Source: Rhodoglobus sp. (GTDB lineage: Bacteria; Actinomycetota; Actinomycetes; Actinomycetales; Microbacteriaceae). From it: a stretch of 64,000 nucleotides of DNA. Each line of letters starts with the position of its first letter. Within the stretch, counting starts at the first letter, position 1. The stretch covers positions 27,439-91,438 of the forward strand of contig JAODLY010000028.1 in the NCBI GenBank assembly GCA_025464445.1. Direction: 5' to 3'. The translations under genes and the position numbers were made by a program. The notes under the pieces are model-generated. The model ran no database searches, was not told the DNA's origin, and worked only from the letters and a program-made list of their open reading frames with translations. Shown piece by piece: positions 57,396 through 64,000 of this stretch.

Positions 57396-59060
57396 CTACC
57401 ACTCCCGTCGATCGATCATGCTTCGCGCGTCGAACCCCGTGCACACGAGGGAGACGGGAGCGCCGGCAACTCGCTCAACCTCCTCGACAAAGTGAATCGT
57501 CTCGGTAGTCAATTGATCAAACCGCCGTGCATTCTGATTCGCTGCGTCGAGATAGTCCGCAAACGTGACCGCGATGTCCGTCGCCCCGTTTAGTTCGGAA
57601 GCACGCCGTAGCAGCTCCCAATCGAACTCCGCGACCCGACGCTTGCTTCCGCTGACGGATCCCTTCTCTCGCTCACGCAGCATTGCCTCGTCGAGGCTCG
57701 CTCGTTTCGCGATGACGTCCCAATCGATCTCCTGCGACATTTGGCCGGAAGATGATGATGGCGGGTTGCCGACGCGGATCGGATATGTCCGAACAACCAT
57801 GACAACCCGACGAAGGCGGTGAGGCCCAATTCCAGCCTCTGCTAGACATGCGCTAGTCGTCGTGTCTCGACTAGTCACCCAAGGGTAGAAGCCATGAAAG
57901 AGACTGAGTAGTGTTCCCTGTGTCCCTTCCAGCATGACCTTCTTGTGGGCGCGGAAGGCCATCTCCAAGATGGCTCCGGTTGGCCGAATATATGCAGCAA
58001 GTTCGGTGACGTTCTTCGCGAGCCTCACTGGGGGTGCGACCTCAGAGCTCCTACCCATAATCCTCCGGGCTGCCGCAGCGCCACCTCCTTTGCCCGTGGA
58101 GCCAATGTCCTTCTTCATCTGTTCCTCAGCCTGCCGGTCTTCTGGCTCGATGACCATCGCTTGAGGATCTATGAACAGCCGACCCGATTCGACGCCACAA
58201 TCAGCTATCTCTTGTAGAAGAACGTCCAAGTCGAGAGTCGCCCCAGGCCCGATTAGCAGGATCGCACTCGAGTTCGCGAGAGTTCCTGAAGGAAGCAGGC
58301 GGTGAGTGTAGGGGTCGGGCTGCGTCGGCACTTTGTGTCCCGCATTGGGACCACCAACTCGCATCAGAACGTCGTATTCGTTGGCGAGGTGGTAGACGAC
58401 ATTGCCCTTACCTTCGCTTCCATACTGCCCACCTATGAAAACGTCAACTAATCGCTCGGACCGAGATGAACTGAGGCCCAAAGCCGCGATTGCGCGAGCT
58501 AAGACGTCCCTCTCGGAACTACGCGAAGTATCAATGGATACGTCAGCATCCACTTCCAAGCTGGACACATTTGCCTCAGTCGGGTTTGAAGCAACCTCTT
58601 CGTAGGTTGAGAGTTCAACCAGACCACTGTCATCCCGGGACTTGTATCTCGCCGCCAGTACTTCCGCCGGAGCGTGAACGTGAATGTGGGTAACTCTTGA
58701 CGGGAAAGCTGAGCGAAGCGCGCCGATCTGGCCAACGATTCGCACCGCATCGACGACGACTAATCCGGTGCCAGCAGCGCCGCTAGCGATGAGTTCAGCA
58801 ACCTCATCGGCGACCCACGCTCCCCCCGTTTCTGTGTCGAGTTGCTCACCGAATTTCTGCATTGCGCGCCGTTCCGCATCTAACGTCTCGCCGCGGGATA
58901 CAGCGACATCGCGCATGAGATCCTGTGTACGCACATAAGCAAGGCCAAACATGTCAGCCAGATTCCTGCCAAGCGTTGACTTGCCCGCTCCAACTGGCCC
59001 GCTTAGAACGACGATGCGGGGTGTCACCTCCTCGGGGACGACCCACATCGGCTTAGCCAT
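57396..59060 (-). CDS. Fusion: N-terminal P-loop nucleotide kinase + adenylosuccinate synthetase (PurA/PurZ-like) domain
   Basis: RIVVLSGPVGAGKSTLGRNLA; DVFIGGQYGSEGKGNVVYHLA...GGPNAGHKV...IGSTGKGGGAA...EGTQGTLLSLFHGFYPWVTSRDTTTSACLAEAGIGP...YPIRVG; ORF can extend to 59108. Confidence 0.85.
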   Translation of the reverse strand: MAKPMWVVPEEVTPRIVVLSGPVGAGKSTLGRNLADMFGLAYVRTQDLMRDVAVSRGETLDAERRAMQKFGEQLDTETGGAWVADEVAELIASGAAGTGLVVVDAVRIVGQIGALRSAFPSRVTHIHVHAPAEVLAARYKSRDDSGLVELSTYEEVASNPTEANVSSLEVDADVSIDTSRSSERDVLARAIAALGLSSSRSERLVDVFIGGQYGSEGKGNVVYHLANEYDVLMRVGGPNAGHKVPTQPDPYTHRLLPSGTLANSSAILLIGPGATLDLDVLLQEIADCGVESGRLFIDPQAMVIEPEDRQAEEQMKKDIGSTGKGGGAAAARRIMGRSSEVAPPVRLAKNVTELAAYIRPTGAILEMAFRAHKKVMLEGTQGTLLSLFHGFYPWVTSRDTTTSACLAEAGIGPHRLRRVVMVVRTYPIRVGNPPSSSSGQMSQEIDWDVIAKRASLDEAMLREREKGSVSGSKRRVAEFDWELLRRASELNGATDIAVTFADYLDAANQNARRFDQLTTETIHFVEEVERVAGAPVSLVCTGFDARSMIDRREW

Positions 59061-60435
59061 TAGTTGTTCGCGCAGCGTAGGGGATACTCGGTCGCGTGTG
59101 GACGACAACCTTCAGCCCCGCATCCACCAAGTAGGACACAACAAGCCTCTCCACTTCATCCCAACGACCGCCGGCTTGGCCAGCGCCGAGCCGCGGTAGG
59201 TGAATTTCAGCCTGACGTGTCGTCGCCAGGTCAGCGAGTTTTGCCAGAGACTCTTCAAGCGCGTCGTAACGAAGCCGAGGACCCCCACCGCCGAATCCTT
59301 CTTGGGCAACGAGGCTCGCTACCCCAACCTTCCGATCGGCGATATCCCGCTCAACAAAGTGAAGCCCGCCAAGGTCAAGGTTTCGCGGGGAGGCAATCGT
59401 CCAAGCGCGGAATGCCTGTGCAAAGTCCGGGAACGCTTTGGCAAGGGTCCCGGCCGCACCCACGTGATTCCAGGTTCGGACAGAGCCTGATACGACATGA
59501 GCAAAGATGACCGGCGTTCTTCCCTCGGCCACTTCGAGTAGGTCGGAGACGACGAAGTCCAAGCCGGAGATTGCGAGTCTCTCATCCTCGCGCTCCAAGA
59601 GGGCAAGGACTCGGGGCCACTGGCTGCCCGGGTAAGCGGGAACTCCCACGCACTGCAAGTAGAGCTTTTCTTCGGCGATCTCCACCGTCCCTCGGACGGT
59701 TTGACCGACGGCCGCGCAATTGAGCAAGGGTTGGATATTTTCAAGCAGATCACCATGGCCGATGGCGGCCAGCAGATCCGACTCTCGGGCTCTGGCCGAG
59801 CTGGCCACATAATCTACCCGCATGGCAAGAGAAGCAAGATGCGTTGGTCGCGATGTCGCGAGCATCGTGAGCGACCTCGGCGTCGCTTCCACTAGCCGGC
59901 GAAGAAGCGCTTCAGTCGATACATCCCACTTACGGCGCGTTTCCATGATGAAGTCAATGTCCGGGTCAACCGTGAGCAGCCCCTCGACCGCCTGGCCAGG
60001 GATTAGCAAATCTGCGGCAATTACGTCGCAGACGAGCTCCAGCTCCCAATCGTCAGTTGCGACATCGGCGATTGATCCAGCCGCAGTTCGGTGACGTGGG
60101 CGATCTGCGACGTCAGCAAAGCGTGAGTGCGCGATCTCGTGAGCAATGCTGAAACGCAAGCGACCGCGTGGGCGGCTCGGGTTGTATTCGATTACAAGAT
60201 CTTGCATCTCAGTTGCGATGATTCGCGCATCCAAGAGGTCGTCCTTGGGGCGGAGTTGTATACCCAAAGCACTAGCAAGGCCAAATACGTCAACAGGCGG
60301 CCCGGAGAGCCCCTGCTGGTTCGCCAGCTCGACCAACTGCTCCGCCACGTTGTGCGCATGCTCCAGTGGATCCTGCCCATCCGAAAAGGCAAGGACCGAG
60401 TGATTCGACCAACTGTGAGCAATCGTCTCTGACAC
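59053..60435 (-). CDS. ImmA/IrrE metalloprotease + macro-domain fusion
   Basis: RLRFSIAHEIAHSRFAD; C-terminal FAHVVSGSVRTWNHVGAAGTLAKAFPDFAQAFRAW...IHLPRLGAGQAGGRWDEVERLV. Confidence 0.75.
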   Translation of the reverse strand: MSETIAHSWSNHSVLAFSDGQDPLEHAHNVAEQLVELANQQGLSGPPVDVFGLASALGIQLRPKDDLLDARIIATEMQDLVIEYNPSRPRGRLRFSIAHEIAHSRFADVADRPRHRTAAGSIADVATDDWELELVCDVIAADLLIPGQAVEGLLTVDPDIDFIMETRRKWDVSTEALLRRLVEATPRSLTMLATSRPTHLASLAMRVDYVASSARARESDLLAAIGHGDLLENIQPLLNCAAVGQTVRGTVEIAEEKLYLQCVGVPAYPGSQWPRVLALLEREDERLAISGLDFVVSDLLEVAEGRTPVIFAHVVSGSVRTWNHVGAAGTLAKAFPDFAQAFRAWTIASPRNLDLGGLHFVERDIADRKVGVASLVAQEGFGGGGPRLRYDALEESLAKLADLATTRQAEIHLPRLGAGQAGGRWDEVERLVVSYLVDAGLKVVVHTRPSIPYAARTTNG

Positions 60436-60462
60436 AAGGCAAAGACTAGGGCTATCCCACGA

Positions 60463-60984
60463 CTATTCGAGGAATAGTGGCGGTTGATCCAAGAGAACTC
60501 TGCGAACGTCCGGGGGACTGTACGTCGCTGGCTTCAGGACTTTTCCATCACCCCTCATCAGAGGACGGCCATCGGCGCCGAGCTTACTCATGTTGGCACG
60601 GTGCACTTCTCTCAGAACTGCGTCAAGATCGATTCCATAAGTCAACGCAGAGCCGTAAGCCACATAAACGATATCGGCGAGAGCGTCGGCGATCGCCACA
60701 AGATCGGCGTTCTCCACCGCGTCAGCAAACTCCTCAAACTCCTCCCGAAGAAGTTCCACTCTCAAACTGCCCAGGCCCCCTGCGACGTTCTGTTGCGGCC
60801 TGGTCTCGATCGGTAGGTTGAAAGCAAGATGGAACTCAGCCACGGAAGCGATCGCTTCACTGGCACCGTTCGAACGACGGGGACGTCGAGCCACCAGCCG
60901 TGGCGGCAGCCCGAGGTCGAGCTCCGGCTGGGGCGCCACAGGAGAAGGATCAACCTTCGCGACAAGGTTGATCACGCTACGCAT
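60463..60984 (-). CDS. MazG/HisE-like nucleotide pyrophosphohydrolase
   Basis: VAEFHLAFNLPIETRPQQ...RVELLREEFEEFADAVENADLVAIADALADIVYVAYGSALTYGIDLDAVLREVHRANMSKLGADGRP; start uncertain (GTG 60843 also plausible). Confidence 0.8.
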   Translation of the reverse strand: MRSVINLVAKVDPSPVAPQPELDLGLPPRLVARRPRRSNGASEAIASVAEFHLAFNLPIETRPQQNVAGGLGSLRVELLREEFEEFADAVENADLVAIADALADIVYVAYGSALTYGIDLDAVLREVHRANMSKLGADGRPLMRGDGKVLKPATYSPPDVRRVLLDQPPLFLE

Positions 60985-61068
60985 CTTTGGATCATCGCAC
61001 AGAACGGCAAACCGCCTGCTCAGTCTCAACGGGAGCATCAGTGTTTGAGATGGACCGGTGTGCACTGG

Positions 61069-61086
61069 GTCCCGCCGCGGCGGGAC
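61069..61086. repeat. Perfect 18-bp palindrome near the right edge of the island
   Basis: gtcccgccgcggcgggac. Confidence 0.8.
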
Positions 61087-61137
61087 GGCGAACCGGTGTT
61101 CAGCGTCTTCTGGCACGACACGAAGATAGCGCGGAGC

Positions 61138-61521
61138 TCAGATCATGCCGCGATGGTTGGTCGTCTTCTTGATGCTGCCGTCTGGTGCGTAGTAGGTCCA
61201 CGTGCCGGACTTGACCCCGCGGTCGAAGTGGCCCTCGTCGATGAGCGCCCCCTCGCTGGTCCAACGCTTCCAGAGGCCGTGCTTCTCGCCCTCCAGGAAG
61301 GCACCCGTCTGCAGAAGCCCGCCGCCCTGCCGAAACCAGACACATTCGGCGGTCTGCTGCCCATGGTCATAGTGGAATTCCGACCGCACCGAACCGTCGC
61401 GAAAGTGATGCCGCCACTCCCCATCACACTCACCGGCCACATACTCGCCGGAGATGATGCCACCGTGCGGGTCGGGCTCCTCCCAGAAGCCGATCTTGCG
61501 TCCCTCATCATCGAGGTTCAT
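61138..61521 (-). CDS. YwqK/MORN-variant repeat protein
   Basis: GEYVAGECDGEWRHHFRDGSVRSEFHYDHGQQTAECVWFRQGGGLLQTGAFLEGEKHGLWKRWTSEGALIDEGHFDRGVKSGTWTYY. Confidence 0.75.
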   Translation of the reverse strand: MNLDDEGRKIGFWEEPDPHGGIISGEYVAGECDGEWRHHFRDGSVRSEFHYDHGQQTAECVWFRQGGGLLQTGAFLEGEKHGLWKRWTSEGALIDEGHFDRGVKSGTWTYYAPDGSIKKTTNHRGMI

Positions 61522-61552
61522 GCTGCTCCCTACTGCTGCGTCCAGAGCCGCG

Positions 61553-62518
61553 TCATACTGCCCCGACCAACCTGCGCACCAGCACGTCGGGGAAGGTGCC
61601 GTCTGTCTCGAGCACGACCCGGCAGTTCCCGCCGGAGGTCCCGGTGAAGTTGCGATAGCGACCGCGGGTGTCGCAGATGGTCGCGCCTCGGCCCGGGCCG
61701 TCGGTGCAGTCGACCACCACGTCGATGACCGGTGCGCTGAGCGGCACCACCTCGCCGGTGAGAACACCGGCGGCCAGGGCGTCGTGGCAGGCGGAACTGC
61801 GGCGGCCGAAGGAGTCCATGCCGTAGTGGCCGAAGTAGAAGTCGGTCGCGGCCGCGACGAAGGATGCCGCCGGCACGCCCGCCACCGCCAGCCGGTCGCG
61901 GTGGTCTTCGGTGAGGATCTCGCGCATCGTGACATCCAGCGGCACGAGCGTCGTCTCCCACCCGGCGGAGATCACCCGCTGGGCGGCCTCCGGATCGTGG
62001 ATGATGTTCGCCTCGGCGGCCGGCGACTGGTTGCCGGGGGCGTCGGCGGCGCCTCCCATGATGACCACGTCGCGCACCTTGCCGACCAGGCCGGGAATCT
62101 GGTCGAGGGCATGCGCGAGGTTGGTCAGCGGCCCGATTGCGAGGATCCTGAGCTCACCCGCGTACCGCTCGGCCAGTTCGTCGATGAACTCGACGGCGGT
62201 CTTCGTGGAGGGCTGAGCCGCGACATCCACCGGCAAGCCCGCATCGCCGAGACCGTCGCTACCGTGCACGTGGGTCGCGAGGTAGGTGACCTCGCCGACG
62301 AGGGGCTTCTCGGCTCCGATCGCGACCGGGATGTCGGTGCGGCCCGCGAGTTCGAGCACGCGCAGGCTGTTGATCGCGCACTGTGCGGCCGTGTTGTTGC
62401 CGAAGACCGAGGTGACGCCGACGATCTCGACGCCGTCAGACGCGAGCAGGAAGAGGAGCGCCATGGCGTCGTCGATTCCGGTGTCGCAATCGACGAGTAC
62501 GGGTGTGCGCTGCGTCAT
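61553..62518 (-). CDS. Inosine/uridine-preferring nucleoside hydrolase
   Basis: [22 protein letters not shown] (DxDxGxDD motif). Confidence 0.92.
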   Translation of the reverse strand: MTQRTPVLVDCDTGIDDAMALLFLLASDGVEIVGVTSVFGNNTAAQCAINSLRVLELAGRTDIPVAIGAEKPLVGEVTYLATHVHGSDGLGDAGLPVDVAAQPSTKTAVEFIDELAERYAGELRILAIGPLTNLAHALDQIPGLVGKVRDVVIMGGAADAPGNQSPAAEANIIHDPEAAQRVISAGWETTLVPLDVTMREILTEDHRDRLAVAGVPAASFVAAATDFYFGHYGMDSFGRRSSACHDALAAGVLTGEVVPLSAPVIDVVVDCTDGPGRGATICDTRGRYRNFTGTSGGNCRVVLETDGTFPDVLVRRLVGAV

Positions 62519-64000
62519 TCCGCGGAGCCTGCGCGCTCCAGCACGAGCTCGCGCACGCGCGCGGCATCCGCGGTTCCTGCCATCGCCTTCATGACCGCAC
62601 CGATCACGGCGCCGGCGGCCTGCACCTTGCCTTCGCGGATCTTCTCGAGCACATCGGGCTGAGCCGCCAGGGCGGTGTCGATCGCGGCGATGAGGGCGGT
62701 GTCATCCGAGACGACTTTCAGGCCACGGGACTCGACGACCTGGGCCGGGGTGCCCTCCCCCGCGATGACTCCCTCCAAGACCTGTCTTGCCAGGCGATCA
62801 GTCAGGGTACCGGTTTCGACAAGCTCGACCAGCTGGGCGACGTCAGTCGCGGAGATCAGCTCGGAGCTGTCCACGCCGCGCTCGTTGGCGAGGCGGGCGA
62901 TCTCGCCGGTCCACCACTTGCGGGCCTGGGCGGCGGACGCACCGGCCGCAACGGTCTCGACGAGCTCGACCAGGAGGTTGGAGTTGACGACATCCTGGAA
63001 CTCGAGGTCGGTGAAGCCCCACTCGGCCTGCAGGCGCTTCTTGCGCAGGGCGGGCGCCTCGGGCAGGGCGGCGCGCAGCTCGGCGATCAGCTCGAGGCTC
63101 GGTTCGACGGGAAGGAGGTCGGGCTCGGGAAAATACCTGTAGTCGTCGGCGTCGCTCTTCGGACGACCGGCGGATGTCACGCCCGTGTCTTCGTGCCAGT
63201 GACGGGTCTCTTGCGTGATCGAGCCGCCGTCGTAGAGAATCGCCGCCTGGCGCTGGATCTCGTAGCGGATCGCGCGCTCGACTGACCTGAGCGAGTTGAC
63301 GTTCTTCGTCTCGGTGCGGGTGCCGAGCGGCAGGGGCGCGCCCGACGCGCGGGCGTGGGCCACCTCGGCGCGGCTGCGCAGCGAGATGTTGGCGTCGCAG
63401 CGGAGGTTGCCGCGCTCCATCTTCGCCTCCGAGATGCCGAGCGCGACGACGATGTCACGGATGGCGGAGACGTACGCTTTCGCGAGCTCCGGGGCATCCG
63501 CTTCGGCGCCGACGATCATCTTGGTGACGATCTCGACGAGGGGTACCCCTGCCCTGTTGTAATCCACGAGCGAATACTCGGCGCCCTGGATGCGGCCGGT
63601 CGCGCCGCCGACGTGGGTGAGCTTGCCGGCATCCTCTTCCATATGCGCACGCTCGATCTCGACGGTCACGACGCGCCCGGATGCGAGTTCGACCTGCACC
63701 TCGCCGTCGAAGGCGATCGGCTCGTCGAACTGGCTGATCTGGTAGTTCTTGGCGAGATCCGGGTAGAAGTAGATCTTGCGAGCGAACCTCGACGACGACG
63801 CGATCGAGCATCCGAGCGCGAGGCCCAGGCTGATCGAGTACTTGACGGCCTGCTCGTTCACGACGGGAAGCGAGCCCGGAAGACCGAGGTCGACCGGTGT
63901 GATCTGCGTGTTGGGCTCCGCGGCGACGGCACCGAAGGCGGCCGGGTTCGGCGCATCCGAGAACATCTTCGTCTGCGTTCCGAGTTCGACGTGCACCTCG
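62515..64000 (-). CDS. gatB: Asp-tRNA(Asn)/Glu-tRNA(Gln) amidotransferase subunit GatB (5' end beyond window)
   Basis: [16 protein letters not shown]...[19 protein letters not shown]...[14 protein letters not shown]. Confidence 0.95.
   Translation of the reverse strand, partial: EVHVELGTQTKMFSDAPNPAAFGAVAAEPNTQITPVDLGLPGSLPVVNEQAVKYSISLGLALGCSIASSSRFARKIYFYPDLAKNYQISQFDEPIAFDGEVQVELASGRVVTVEIERAHMEEDAGKLTHVGGATGRIQGAEYSLVDYNRAGVPLVEIVTKMIVGAEADAPELAKAYVSAIRDIVVALGISEAKMERGNLRCDANISLRSRAEVAHARASGAPLPLGTRTETKNVNSLRSVERAIRYEIQRQAAILYDGGSITQETRHWHEDTGVTSAGRPKSDADDYRYFPEPDLLPVEPSLELIAELRAALPEAPALRKKRLQAEWGFTDLEFQDVVNSNLLVELVETVAAGASAAQARKWWTGEIARLANERGVDSSELISATDVAQLVELVETGTLTDRLARQVLEGVIAGEGTPAQVVESRGLKVVSDDTALIAAIDTALAAQPDVLEKIREGKVQAAGAVIGAVMKAMAGTADAARVRELVLERAGSAE

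Noticed and set aside
57396-59060. Calling this gene housekeeping purA
   Set aside because: Has GSEGKG instead of GDEGKG, an N-terminal kinase fusion, and accessory-island context.
53990-61050. Possible att direct repeats (cagtctcgacagc versus cagtctcaacggg)
   Set aside because: Only about 9 of 13 bases match; too weak to call an attachment site.
54009-61130. Integrated prophage
   Set aside because: No integrase, terminase, portal, capsid or lysis genes in the region.

Overview
High-GC actinobacterial (Microbacteriaceae-like) chromosome segment. About 1-54 kb and 61.1-64 kb is mostly ordinary chromosome: M20 peptidase, DUF3097, M23 peptidase, LtrA, methyltransferase, zwf, a YidC-like insertase, a UvrA-like ABC protein, a GH3 beta-glucosidase with a five-gene ABC importer, MFS/MarR, SatD, a sigma/anti-sigma pair, NYN, Phd/PIN toxin-antitoxin, NERD-UvrD helicase, two collagen-like proteins, nucleoside hydrolase and gatB (cut by the window end). 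Between about 54.0 and 61.1 kb there is a visibly more AT-rich accessory island. Its most notable content is a four-gene minus-strand operon: MazG/HisE-like pyrophosphohydrolase; ImmA/IrrE-protease + macro-domain fusion; P-loop nucleotide kinase + adenylosuccinate-synthetase-like fusion; and a DarT/DUF7002-like protein. The synthetase domain carries GSEGKG where PurA has GDEGKG. That change resembles the phage 2-aminoadenine enzyme PurZ, and the neighbouring MazG-like gene parallels phage MazZ. Next to this operon is a translationally coupled pair: a DPPW-motif methyltransferase-like protein and a metallophosphoesterase with an extra N-terminal domain. I consider this island the strongest candidate for an undescribed nucleotide/DNA-modification or defence system. 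Other points of interest are a family of 61-bp palindromic elements, a palindromic element apparently inserted in frame in a methyltransferase gene, operator-like palindromes, a frameshifted cupin gene, and paralogous collagen-like surface proteins. All functional calls come from reading motifs; no database search was run.
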